IMG/VR virus record: IMGVR_UViG_3300005617_000117
Coordinates: 38,815-102,814 of that record
DNA: 64,000 nt
Source: a virus
Direction: 5' to 3' (one strand)
Below the pieces are notes generated by a model that was not told the origin of the DNA, did not search any database, and worked only from the letters and a program-made list of their open reading frames with translations. Shown piece after piece: positions 44,529 to 52,903 of this stretch (positions within the stretch are counted from its first letter, which is position 1; each line of letters opens with the position of its first letter). The position numbers and the translations under genes were made by a program.

Positions 44529-44967
44529 ACAGTGGGATAAGCGATTTCTAGATTTAGCCCTATTGATTGCGTCTTGGAGTAAAGATCCGAGCACCCAGGT
44601 AGGTGCCATTATTGTAGATGGCTTAAATCGCGTCAAGGGCGTAGGCTTTAATGGATTTGCTCGTGGTATTAAAGACGCCAATCCTTTGCTCAAGGATCGT
44701 AAATCAAAATTAGATCGGATGATCCACGCGGAAATTAATGCCGTTCTAAATTCGCCCTCAAACCTTGATGGCTGCACGATATATCTCACGATACCTCCGT
44801 GCAATATGTGTGCCAACTTTCTTATTCAGGCGGGTATTAAAAGAATCGTTTGGTTCACGCCATCTGACGAATTAATACAACGTTGGGGCGAGAGTTGGGC
44901 ATTAACATACGACTTACTATGTGAGGCAGGCATCAAGACAACGGAGTATGCCAAAGATGATATTTGA
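44518..44967 (+). CDS. dCMP/ComEB-type deaminase
   Basis: 149 residues. Zinc deaminase motif HAEIN (His70, Glu72) and PPCNMC (Cys95, Cys98), with GAIIVDG and ARGIKDANP around the active site. This is the dCMP deaminase/ComEB layout that yields dUMP for thymidylate synthesis; ThyX follows two genes later. Overlaps the upstream gene by 11 bases and the downstream one by 11. Confidence 0.9.
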   Translation: MANEQWDKRFLDLALLIASWSKDPSTQVGAIIVDGLNRVKGVGFNGFARGIKDANPLLKDRKSKLDRMIHAEINAVLNSPSNLDGCTIYLTIPPCNMCANFLIQAGIKRIVWFTPSDELIQRWGESWALTYDLLCEAGIKTTEYAKDDI

Positions 44968-45457
44968 AATTGCATTAGGCGTTTTACTTGCATATATTAT
45001 TTATCTTCGTCTTACTAGAGAAGTTATTATCGATGCCGATGGTAGTCCTTATCTCATCAGATACTTTCTTTTTAAGAGCAGGAAGTTTGGTAGACTCTTG
45101 TTACATCATATTGTAAGATCAGATTATGATAGAGCCCTGCACAGCCATCCGTGGGCATTTAAGAGTTTTATTTTATGGGGCGGTTACTTTGAGATCGCTG
45201 ATAGTAGACAACTAGAGACTTTTCAAGAAGGTTGGAAGCGTTATAGGGAACTTCAGAGGATCAAGTGGTGGAAGCCCTTATCACTTTTATCGAATAAAGA
45301 TTATTGGATTCACAGAATAGTATTGCCAAAAGGTAAAACGGCGTGGACAATCGTAAGAAATTATCCTAAATCAAAAGAATGGGGCTTTTGGATTACCCCA
45401 TACGATTTCTGCCATCATAAAAACTATAGTACAAAAACAGGACTATGTGAAGTATGA
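44957..45457 (+). CDS. membrane-anchored cupin-like protein, 166 aa
   Basis: 166 residues from ATG 44957 (GGAG ten bases upstream; ATG 44948 is the other choice). Residues 1-20 (MIFEIALGVLLAYIIYLRLT) form a transmembrane helix with the remainder predicted inside or outside by topology. ALHSHPWAFKSFILWGGYFE (about 60-79) is the HxHPW...GGY pattern of a cupin family common in phages, with two His metal ligands. Function unknown. Within the nucleotide block but not obviously part of it. Confidence 0.6.
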   Translation: MIFEIALGVLLAYIIYLRLTREVIIDADGSPYLIRYFLFKSRKFGRLLLHHIVRSDYDRALHSHPWAFKSFILWGGYFEIADSRQLETFQEGWKRYRELQRIKWWKPLSLLSNKDYWIHRIVLPKGKTAWTIVRNYPKSKEWGFWITPYDFCHHKNYSTKTGLCEV

Positions 45458-46131
45458 CGCAAGTATTAGATAACGGCTATGTAATTCTTAAAGACGTTTG
45501 GGGTGGTGACGAACGTATTATTGAAGCCGCTCGTATGTCGAGTGGCAAAGGTTTCTTGGGTTGGGGCACGCCAGAAAAGCCAGGAGACGAAAAGCTATTA
45601 AAGTATTTATGGAAGAATAAGCACACTAGCCCTTTCGAACAGTGCGGTTTAACTGTTGAAGTCCAGGCTCCTATAATGGTCTTCCGCGAGTGGCATCGCC
45701 ACAGAACACAGAGCTATAACGAAATGTCTGGCCGTTATACACAAATTCCAGATATTCATTATTTGCCGGAACCTTCCAGAGTCAAGGCACAGTCTAAAGC
45801 TAATAAACAAGGAACAGGAGATCAGGAGTTGCCACCGGAAATAGTGGCAGAATTCCTTAGTCGTGTTAAGGCCGAGCAAGATCAGATTTACGCCACCTAT
45901 CAGTGGGCTCTAGATCACGGTATTGCCAAGGAAGTCGCACGAATCAATACTCCCATTTCCAGATATTCTAGAATGGTAGCATCTGCAAATCTATTGAATT
46001 GGTTAAAGTTTTTGACGTTACGAATGCCCGAGGCTGCCCAATGGGAGATCAGACAGTTTGCAAACGAAGTAGCAAAGATCGTGGCCGAGAAGTTTCCTAG
46101 AACATGGGAACTATTTATTAACAAGGAATAA
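45454..46131 (+). CDS. thyX: flavin-dependent thymidylate synthase ThyX
   Basis: 225 residues. The ThyX signature RHRTQSYNEMSGRY (82-95) is complete: RHR, then Ser88 and the later S-G-R-Y. It converts dUMP to dTMP with FAD, NADPH and methylene-tetrahydrofolate; the deaminase upstream supplies dUMP. Length and helical C-terminus match the family. ATGA overlap with the gene before; the next start is three bases after its stop. Confidence 0.95.
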   Translation: MTQVLDNGYVILKDVWGGDERIIEAARMSSGKGFLGWGTPEKPGDEKLLKYLWKNKHTSPFEQCGLTVEVQAPIMVFREWHRHRTQSYNEMSGRYTQIPDIHYLPEPSRVKAQSKANKQGTGDQELPPEIVAEFLSRVKAEQDQIYATYQWALDHGIAKEVARINTPISRYSRMVASANLLNWLKFLTLRMPEAAQWEIRQFANEVAKIVAEKFPRTWELFINKE

Positions 46132-46133
46132 TT

Positions 46134-48269
46134 ATGCTCAGTTTATTACTCGCCCTAGTTCTAGCGTGCCCACAGTCAATTGATATTACGCCTAAATTAG
46201 TTCATATTCCGGCAGACAAAACGGCTGCCGGTACGTGGCCCAACTGGGATATGACGAACGTTGGATATACTTCTTATACCATTACATATAATTCTGGACC
46301 CAACGGGTTCTTAGCAAATGGTTTCATTGAAGTGGGATTTGGTTACGACCTCAAAGATGATGGTGTAACAAACGATCCTCATTACACGAGCAATCTCGAC
46401 TACATTATTATTCCTAATGATGGAGCTAGAGTAAGTCCGGTAGATCAATTTCAGATTTCTACTCCAAACGCAGCCAATTACGTTACTGTTTCTGCACCAG
46501 TCAACGTAACACTATCGTTAATACATAATTCGCACCCCGCCGAAAGAATGTTGAGAGTAACGTTTAATGCGGTAATGCCTGGAAATAGCACAGTTACCAT
46601 TACTTTCGGAGACACTTCTCAAGGCGGCCCAGGAGCATTACTACCTTGGAATCCTGGCAGACCTCGCCTCATTTGTTTTGAAAAACGTAATCCAAATAGC
46701 ACTCTGGTTGTGACGCAGCAGGATTTCCCCATCGTTCTATTTACAGCACAAACTGCTACGGCTTTCGTTGTAAACGCTCCGCTTGTAGTAGAAGTGGAAC
46801 AACCGTTTGAATTTATTGTACAGGCCGTCCAAGGTCGTGATGTTGGTCCAGACGCAGGCATGTCTCCAGTAGAAGATTTTACTGGTACTATTAATTGGTC
46901 AGCCGCAAATACTACGCTTTTCGGCTCACAAACCGATAGAACATTTAAAAGAATTGACCGTGGAGTTAAACGATACATTGGGATATGTCACTCTTTAGGG
47001 TTTACTAATATTGCTATTGATGCCGATGGTAGTAGTCAAGTTGCCAGTTCTGCAACAACGCTATCATATAGCAACCAAATAAAAGTGGTTCCTACTGGCT
47101 CTCCAGACAGGATTTACGTAGGAGATTTACAGAGACATTCTTGCGAAGGTGGCCATGCCGCCATTCCCGACTGGATGTGTTGGCGTGAACTCTATAGCTT
47201 GGGTGACGATTTCGGTACGGTGGTCGAGCATTCAGAGCTATTTTTCTTTGGTTGGCAGCACGCCAATAAAATCGCTCAAGACGTACAAGCGGCCCATCCG
47301 AATTTCGTTGTTTTTCCCGGCTATGAATATGGATTACCGGGGGCACATCGCCATGTGATTTTTAAGACATTTACTACAGATCCGGCATTGGCCGCAGGCA
47401 CTTCTGCATCGGCAGAACTTCCTCCGCCAGTGGTTGCCCCAACAGTAACAGATTTCTTGAATAATCTTCATAATCCTCCTACACCTTCTATTCCAAGGAT
47501 TGCTATTATTCATCATCCCCTATGGGACAAGTCGAATTTCCCTAATGCTCCGTTTGAATGGGGCCCCGATCTCGATGACTCTGTGCAGCGATTAGTTGAG
47601 ATTTATAGCACGCACGGTTCATCCGAAGTCAATCATACAAATCCTGGCCCATTTGATTATCCTATTGCTCATGACGCAGTTAACGGCGAAAGACCGGCAT
47701 CAGAGAACGCTTCTGTACGGGCCGCACTAAGCATGGGATATCGCTATGGTATTATTTGTGGTAGCGATAGACACGGCTACTACAGAAGTCAAAACGCTAA
47801 CGATGACGGTGCTGGCCCTTATACGAGGGCGGGCCTAGCTTTCGTTCATAGCCTTGAAGCTGGTTTGAGCACTAGAGATCGTATCTGGAATGGCTTCGAG
47901 AATCGTCATACGTATGGAACAACTGGCTCACGCATATATCTGAATTTCACAGCAAATGGATCATCTGTAGGTATGGGCGACCTTTATGATGGCCAAGACT
48001 TTCCTATCTTTAATATAGAAGTTGCTGCCGCCGGTCTAGCTCTGGATCATATTCCTAATATCACGGAAGTATCCATTATTCTAGATGGTACAAGCGTGGT
48101 GGTGGATTTTAATTATCCTGGGCAACCATTAGTCAATCAGAATTGGGTAGACCCCAACCCGATTAGAGACGGCCAATATCACTCTTATTATGTTAAAGTC
48201 CTACAGGATGACGGTCAAACGGCTTGGTCAAGCCCCATTTGGGTCAACCTTTCTCCCCAGGACCATTAG
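46134..48269 (+). CDS. exported DUF3604/PHP-like metallophosphoesterase-type protein
   Basis: 711 residues. N-terminal LSLLLALVLACPQS is a short signal peptide or lipoprotein-like leader. Residues 16-300 are beta-rich. The C-terminal half follows DUF3604 order: YVGDLQRHSCEGG (about 324-336), VVEHSELFFFG, FPGYEYG, IIHHPLWD, VEIYSTHGSSE, ICGSDRHG (about 540-547) and FENRHTYGTTGSRIYL (about 586-601), i.e. His/Asp ligands of a PHP-like metal site. Substrate unknown. Presence in a phage with a signal peptide is unusual; it may act at the host envelope or in the virion. Confidence 0.8.
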   Translation: MLSLLLALVLACPQSIDITPKLVHIPADKTAAGTWPNWDMTNVGYTSYTITYNSGPNGFLANGFIEVGFGYDLKDDGVTNDPHYTSNLDYIIIPNDGARVSPVDQFQISTPNAANYVTVSAPVNVTLSLIHNSHPAERMLRVTFNAVMPGNSTVTITFGDTSQGGPGALLPWNPGRPRLICFEKRNPNSTLVVTQQDFPIVLFTAQTATAFVVNAPLVVEVEQPFEFIVQAVQGRDVGPDAGMSPVEDFTGTINWSAANTTLFGSQTDRTFKRIDRGVKRYIGICHSLGFTNIAIDADGSSQVASSATTLSYSNQIKVVPTGSPDRIYVGDLQRHSCEGGHAAIPDWMCWRELYSLGDDFGTVVEHSELFFFGWQHANKIAQDVQAAHPNFVVFPGYEYGLPGAHRHVIFKTFTTDPALAAGTSASAELPPPVVAPTVTDFLNNLHNPPTPSIPRIAIIHHPLWDKSNFPNAPFEWGPDLDDSVQRLVEIYSTHGSSEVNHTNPGPFDYPIAHDAVNGERPASENASVRAALSMGYRYGIICGSDRHGYYRSQNANDDGAGPYTRAGLAFVHSLEAGLSTRDRIWNGFENRHTYGTTGSRIYLNFTANGSSVGMGDLYDGQDFPIFNIEVAAAGLALDHIPNITEVSIILDGTSVVVDFNYPGQPLVNQNWVDPNPIRDGQYHSYYVKVLQDDGQTAWSSPIWVNLSPQDH

Positions 48270-48279
48270 TGTATTTAGA

Positions 48280-48308
48280 CAGGCGGTATCTAGTCTAGGT
48301 AGCGTCTG
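48280..48308 (+). other. intergenic hairpin, candidate regulatory or terminator-like stem
   Basis: CAGGCGGTATCT (48280-48291) pairs with AGGTAGCGTCTG (48297-48308): twelve positions with two G-U wobbles and one G-G mismatch, loop AGTCT. No T-tract follows immediately, though TTGATTTT appears 20 bases later. The 5' half shares CAG-CGGTATCT with the element at 3678. The rest of the 95-base gap to the next gene shows no clear promoter. Confidence 0.45.
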
Positions 48309-48364
48309 GTGAATTAAAATTCCTTGATTTTCTCCGGCCGCACCGTCTTTAGTAGGAGAAAGTC

Positions 48365-48853
48365 ATGCCGAGAGAAACTTCCGCCCTAATGGGGTCTGGA
48401 ACAGTCCCATATACTGCGGCCATTCTACATACAACGCTTGGTGGTACATTTGCTGGTACGTTAAGTGCCGGTGCGTCCGATGGACGCGGCGTTCGTACGG
48501 GAACGCAAGTCGTTGTTGCCAATCCAGAAGACCTTGTGTCCGTGCCAGTCATCCGTTGCTCAGGCATTACTGTTGGCACAGGGGCCGCTGTGAATATTTT
48601 AAGTCAATCAAGCCATGACGCTATTTTAAAGCGTGGTCGAATGGCTGAAATCGAGAATCTTGGCCCCGGCGATCTATTTATTGGTGGAACGGCCAATGTC
48701 ACTGCTGGCCTAGCTGGTGAATCTGGATTTAAGCTATTGGCTCCAGCGACCAACATTCCCCCACAAAGAGTCAAGATTCCGATTATGAATGGTGCCGACA
48801 TATGGGCCATCGCTCTAACGAGTGCTGCGGACGTAAGAATTCTGCTTTACTAA
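48365..48853 (+). CDS. virion/tail-associated structural protein, 162 aa
   Basis: 162 residues, Ala/Gly/Thr/Val-rich, no Trp-rich core, ending DVRILLY. GSGTVPY at 11-17 matches the motif ASGTIPY of the protein at 1735 and GSGTIPN of the next gene. The second half (RMAEIENLGPGDLFIGGTANVT) aligns by eye with the next protein (LALHNNGPGIMYIGDINVT), so the two are paralogues. GGAG precedes ATG 48365. Predicted extracellular virion protein; receptor or fibre attachment role is inferred. Confidence 0.65.
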   Translation: MPRETSALMGSGTVPYTAAILHTTLGGTFAGTLSAGASDGRGVRTGTQVVVANPEDLVSVPVIRCSGITVGTGAAVNILSQSSHDAILKRGRMAEIENLGPGDLFIGGTANVTAGLAGESGFKLLAPATNIPPQRVKIPIMNGADIWAIALTSAADVRILLY

Positions 48854-48881
48854 GTCGCATTCCAACTAAAGGAGGGCGGCT

Positions 48882-49328
48882 ATGGCAAAAGAATACGTTG
48901 CCGTAATAGGCTCTGGTACAATTCCAAATATTGGCCCGTTCGTTCCGGCCATGTCTGGTGCATTTCCTGACGGACGTTATCCTCAAGCTTTTCATCAAGG
49001 GAAAGCGTTTGGCCGTACAGGAACAGGTGCGATTATTCTCAACCCCGAAGATTTTTCAGTCTTCTTGGGTGTTAAATCGCAATCTATTCTAGTTGGTGGC
49101 ACAGCCGTTCCTTTACCCACTTCTCCGCTAGAGAATCGTCGGGCACTTGCTCTGCACAATAATGGCCCAGGAATAATGTATATTGGTGATATCAACGTTA
49201 CTACTCTGACAGGATACCCACTCGCAGTAAATGAGAAGATAGGATTAGATATCACCGGTAACGACAATGTTATTATATATAGCGTATCGGATAGTAGTTC
49301 TGATGCACGAATATTAGAATTGGCATAA
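48882..49328 (+). CDS. virion/tail-associated structural protein, paralogue, 148 aa
   Basis: 148 residues. Start supported by GGAGG before ATG 48882. GSGTIPN at 10-16, NPEDF in the middle (matching NPEDL in the paralogue at 48365), NNGPGIMYIGDINVT and a C-terminal DARILELA parallel DVRILLY of the neighbour. Probably a duplicated head-completion or fibre-associated protein. Predicted beta sandwich. Confidence 0.65.
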   Translation: MAKEYVAVIGSGTIPNIGPFVPAMSGAFPDGRYPQAFHQGKAFGRTGTGAIILNPEDFSVFLGVKSQSILVGGTAVPLPTSPLENRRALALHNNGPGIMYIGDINVTTLTGYPLAVNEKIGLDITGNDNVIIYSVSDSSSDARILELA

Positions 49329-49331
49329 CTC

Positions 49332-50375
49332 ATGAGTATTGGTTTAGGTGGTCTAGTATCAGTAGGTGGTGGAACTGGCGGAAGCAGCGGAGGCTCCGGC
49401 AGCGGCATTACATCTATTAATGGCCAGCAAGGACCAGCAATTGTCGAGGTCGGTGTTAACGGAATTGTTGTTACTGCCGCAGGAAATCAAATAGTTTTTA
49501 ATGCGGCGGCCCTTTCTGGATTAATTGCTACAGCAACGGGCAGCGGAATCCGCGAAATTAACTCGCAAACGGGCCCCGCGATCCAAGTCAGCGGTATTAA
49601 CGGTATTGGCGTATCGCAGCCTCGCAGCAATTTCATTCTTATTGATTATGTTCCCCTTTCAGGGATCTTTGATATCAATGGAGAAGATGGCCCTCATATC
49701 GTCGTGGATGGCGTCAACGGTGCCTCTATAATCACCGGGACGGATCGATTGACTGTAGATGTGTCCGCTCTATCGGGTTTAATACAGACATTTACTGGCA
49801 GTGGCATCACAAGAATTAATGACCAACAGGGTCCAGAAATTCAAATCAGTGGTATTAATGGAATAGAAGTTACTCAGCCGCGAAGCAATTTCATATTGCT
49901 AGATGGGGCGGCCATTTCTGGAACAACTGGCGGCGGCGGCATGAACGCCTGTTACACCACATCATTTACTGGTGTGCTAGAACAGACATTCACTCACGCA
50001 CTTGGAACAAAAGCTATTGTTGTACAGATTCAAGATGAGAACGATGAATTTATAGAGGCCGACTTAATAACCTCTACCGATATCAATAATGTCACTATTA
50101 GGTTTAATCAACCACAATCCGGTAGATTGACTGTAGTTTCCTGTGGCGGGACTATAGCTACCAGTGGTGTAACTAAGTTTGCCGCATCGTTCTTAAATGT
50201 TACAAGCGGTCAATTTACGCACGGTTTCAGTACCAGGGACGTTCTAATTCAGGTCTATGACACTAATGGACCGCCAAGACAGCTTATGCCAGACGACATA
50301 ATACTAGATACCTTAGATACCATTAGTTTATTATTTAATGCGGCACAGTCGGGCAGAGTTGTGATTATGGGCTAA
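49332..50375 (+). CDS. tail fibre with tandem repeats and two C-terminal adhesion-like domains
   Basis: 347 residues. Residues 23-198 hold four repeats starting near 23, 70, 111 and 156 with GSGI..IN...GP.I.V.G(V/I)NGI; units 1 and 3 share LSGLI.T.TG and units 2 and 4 share QPRSNFIL, so an A-B pair was duplicated. A GGGG linker (200-203) leads to two copies of a strand domain (about 209-270 and 286-347) with TH-x-LG/HGFST, VQ(I/V).D and (N/F)...SGR(L/V). The domain also ends the next protein. Likely trimeric fibre. Confidence 0.72.
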   Translation: MSIGLGGLVSVGGGTGGSSGGSGSGITSINGQQGPAIVEVGVNGIVVTAAGNQIVFNAAALSGLIATATGSGIREINSQTGPAIQVSGINGIGVSQPRSNFILIDYVPLSGIFDINGEDGPHIVVDGVNGASIITGTDRLTVDVSALSGLIQTFTGSGITRINDQQGPEIQISGINGIEVTQPRSNFILLDGAAISGTTGGGGMNACYTTSFTGVLEQTFTHALGTKAIVVQIQDENDEFIEADLITSTDINNVTIRFNQPQSGRLTVVSCGGTIATSGVTKFAASFLNVTSGQFTHGFSTRDVLIQVYDTNGPPRQLMPDDIILDTLDTISLLFNAAQSGRVVIMG

Positions 50376-50391
50376 TTTATGGGGACGATAC

Positions 50392-51159
50392 ATGACTAAA
50401 ATTAATGGCGATCTTATACCGTCAGCATCCGGTATAGCCAATCTTGGCGTTAATGGTAATGCAGTAGGGGCATACGACATAGCCTCGATTGCTCCGTTCG
50501 CCCACATTCACATGAACTCTGGAGTGTTTCATGATACTCTGGCGGGCGAAAGCGGCGTACTTCGTTATAGCCGTGCGGCCAGTGCGTTTCAGGTATCAGT
50601 CGATGGTGGTAAGACATTCAATAACATTTCTGCCGGAGCAGTAACGTCGATTGGTGTAATTGGCGGTGTAGACTTAACTGGTGCAGTCGATCTTGCGACC
50701 GTTGCCAGCGGCTTCATGACAATTCAGGATACTGGCGGGGCGAGCCCACTAGTTTTCTCCGTAGATACCCTTGGATTATCAGGACTGTTTAGATTCCCCA
50801 CTCAGGGCTTCAATGGTCGTGTTGTAAACGCCCTTACTGATACTAATGGCACGGAAGCACAAGGAGTTATTCAGGTCGCCGGTGTATCTGGTATTATCGC
50901 CGATCTTGTTGGGCAAGTTTTAAGTATTGGCCTTGGTAATAACGTTCCAAAATCGTTTGCTCAAACATTCGTATCTTCAAGTCCTTGGACGGTAACGCAC
51001 AATCTTAATAGTTTGAATGTCATCGTACAGACATTCGATGCTACGTCAGCTAGACTAGCTATTGAGCCAGACGATATTGAAATAACTGATGCTAATACAG
51101 TAACAATTAGATGGAATCAGGCACAGGCTGGACTCGTGGTGGTATTTGCAGCATTCTAA
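50392..51159 (+). CDS. tail fibre-like virion protein, 255 aa
   Basis: 255 residues. The N-terminal part (IPSASGIANLGVNG, then HIHMNSGVFHD, VSVDGGKTF) is typical of short phage fibre or spike proteins. Residues about 190-255 are the strand domain also found twice in the preceding fibre: WTVTHNLNSLNVIVQTFD and a final RWNQAQAGLVVVFAAF. The shared domain probably forms the trimerisation or receptor tip. GACGATAC precedes ATG 50392; no strong signal. Confidence 0.65.
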   Translation: MTKINGDLIPSASGIANLGVNGNAVGAYDIASIAPFAHIHMNSGVFHDTLAGESGVLRYSRAASAFQVSVDGGKTFNNISAGAVTSIGVIGGVDLTGAVDLATVASGFMTIQDTGGASPLVFSVDTLGLSGLFRFPTQGFNGRVVNALTDTNGTEAQGVIQVAGVSGIIADLVGQVLSIGLGNNVPKSFAQTFVSSSPWTVTHNLNSLNVIVQTFDATSARLAIEPDDIEITDANTVTIRWNQAQAGLVVVFAAF

Positions 51160-51169
51160 TAGGTGATAG

Positions 51170-52333
51170 ATGAATAGATTAAATGGATATCTTGACAGCT
51201 TTGCTAGTCAAGCTGGTTACAGACAACACGGTGGAATTTGGAGCGGTATTTCCGTTGGAGATACTTTTATCCAATCAAGTGGTACTATTGGCGTTAGCGG
51301 TTATCGCAATGTCGAAATTCAGGTATTGGGCGGCAGCGGCGTATTAAAGTATGTTGGTGGGGCATATGAAGGTTGGCAAGTCAAGATGGCCAATCTTTCT
51401 CCAAATGCTGGATCTGGACAAAACGGATTTTTCCCTGTTGCTGTTTCTGGTATTTATAGCTTACAAGACGCTTATTATGCCAATCCTGATATAATGCTAG
51501 GGTCAAAAGCAACTTTCCGTGGCAACGATCAAATGACTATTACGGCCAATGATCGTAAGCTGATCTTTATCCAAGGACAAAGATCCCCAATAAATATCTC
51601 TGGTGCGTTAAAGGTTCCGATTGTTGGTGGCGTGAACTTGAATCTTACTGGCGATATTGCCATGTGCCATCACGCACAAGTAATGCAACCTAACTCATTT
51701 AGCTCGCCAGCAGATGATGCCGAAGCAGATGCAAGAGCACTTGGCCCAGGAACATTAACTGTCAATACTGGATCTGGTATTATTAATCTTTCAACCGGAT
51801 CTGGCATTGCCATGATTACTATGAAAGCCGACACACAATTACCATATCTATTAGATAACTGGGCCAGAATCGGCATGTCTGGTATGGCATCACAAGACGC
51901 CATGTTCGTGCCCAATATTATTGGCTCTGGTATTACATTCATGAATACTGGTATGTACTTGGTGAACTACAGTATTTCATTGCAGAAAGTGTTAAGCACT
52001 ACATCAAGAACTATTGCTATTAGGGCGGTCTTAAGAGATAAAGGTGGAGAAGGTGAGCAAAATAATGCCGGTGGAGCGTTAAATGGTTCGACTAAACTGG
52101 CTATTCCCGGCAGCATTGCATATGGAACCGTTACGAACGTTACGACGTTACCATTCTTTACTGTTAATAGTACATTCTTAGTTAATGCTACTGCTGGACA
52201 ATTCTTGGGGTTTGAGGCGGCTCAGGCCGGTACGGGTGCCGTCGCTGGTCAAACCGTTCTTGCCACTGCATCAGGCAGCAGGGCTATAGTTCAATACATT
52301 GGTCCAAGACGCACGTTTCCCGTTCTCGACTAA
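51170..52333 (+). CDS. tail fibre-like virion protein with possible C1q-like tip, 387 aa
   Basis: 387 residues, Gly/Ser/Asn-rich. Residues 1-150 look like short beta strands with SGI/SGY turns; GSGIINLSTGSGIAMI lies in the middle. The C-terminal part (about 225-387) has the strand order of a jelly-roll adhesion domain (TGMYLVNYSISLQ, TIAIRAVLRDKGG, STFLVNATAGQFLGFEAAQ, SRAIVQYIG), reminiscent of C1q/TNF-like tips; similarity is structural guesswork. GTGATAG before ATG 51170. Confidence 0.62.
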   Translation: MNRLNGYLDSFASQAGYRQHGGIWSGISVGDTFIQSSGTIGVSGYRNVEIQVLGGSGVLKYVGGAYEGWQVKMANLSPNAGSGQNGFFPVAVSGIYSLQDAYYANPDIMLGSKATFRGNDQMTITANDRKLIFIQGQRSPINISGALKVPIVGGVNLNLTGDIAMCHHAQVMQPNSFSSPADDAEADARALGPGTLTVNTGSGIINLSTGSGIAMITMKADTQLPYLLDNWARIGMSGMASQDAMFVPNIIGSGITFMNTGMYLVNYSISLQKVLSTTSRTIAIRAVLRDKGGEGEQNNAGGALNGSTKLAIPGSIAYGTVTNVTTLPFFTVNSTFLVNATAGQFLGFEAAQAGTGAVAGQTVLATASGSRAIVQYIGPRRTFPVLD

Positions 52334-52344
52334 GGACGAACAAC

Positions 52345-52680
52345 ATGGTTTTACTTCTAGCTCTACTAACTGAATTTACATTTGGCGAATATGGAATTAT
52401 TGGATTAGCGTTTGCAGCAATGATTGCAATGCTCGGAAAGCAAATGCAATTTAGTAATAAAATGGCTGTCGAACACGCTAAGCGACGCGAAGAAGACCTT
52501 GACAAAATAAGTGCTGCTCTAATAATTATTCAGGAGCAGGGCAAGGCACAAACCGAAATGTGTAAAGAGGTTGTGTACTCAGCCAAAGAGGTTTCTGAAA
52601 ATCAGAAATTACTTGCCAAGGACATGAGCCTTGTGAGAGACTTAGTTATCCAGAAGTTACCGGATACTAAACAATCTTAG
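52345..52680 (+). CDS. single-TM protein with coiled coil, holin/spanin-like candidate
   Basis: 111 residues. One transmembrane helix near residues 18-32 (YGIIGLAFAAMIAML), followed by a charged coiled coil (about 40-105, with KRREEDLDKISAALIIIQEQ). One-TM plus coiled coil at the end of a tail-gene cluster is seen in holins, inner-membrane spanins and small tail proteins; the call is uncertain. It is the last plus-strand gene and overlaps the convergent gene by 14 bases. Confidence 0.5.
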   Translation: MVLLLALLTEFTFGEYGIIGLAFAAMIAMLGKQMQFSNKMAVEHAKRREEDLDKISAALIIIQEQGKAQTEMCKEVVYSAKEVSENQKLLAKDMSLVRDLVIQKLPDTKQS

Positions 52681-52903
52681 GTCTGGCCGTTTTCGGATCG
52701 TCTAGTTTACCCTGACGAAGCAAATCGCCCGCACGGGAAGCCTCTGGCGTCATAACTGCCGCACCATTTTTCTTGGTATTCTTGGGCGTTAGCGTATCCA
52801 TAATGTCGTCGCGTAGTTGACGAACAACTTCGTTCGGCACCTTAAAAGGTTCAAGTCGGGCACGGAGTAGATTCATAACGTCTGCATGTGGGTCATTTAC
52901 CAT
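52667..52903 (-). CDS. hypothetical protein, 78 aa
   Basis: 78 residues from ATG 52903, whose ribosome binding site is GGAGACAGCA; an in-frame TTG at 52915 overlaps that signal. Mostly helical (DVMNLLRARLEPF, VVRQLRDDIMDTL), with a basic KNTKKNG patch. No family recognised. Last gene of the minus-strand block; its stop lies inside the convergent plus-strand gene. Confidence 0.55.
   Translation of the reverse strand: MVNDPHADVMNLLRARLEPFKVPNEVVRQLRDDIMDTLTPKNTKKNGAAVMTPEASRAGDLLRQGKLDDPKTARPKIV

Noticed and set aside
49390-49920. Repeated coding segments in the fibre gene as a CRISPR array
   Set aside because: The repeats are in frame, protein-level and diverged at DNA level, without uniform spacers.
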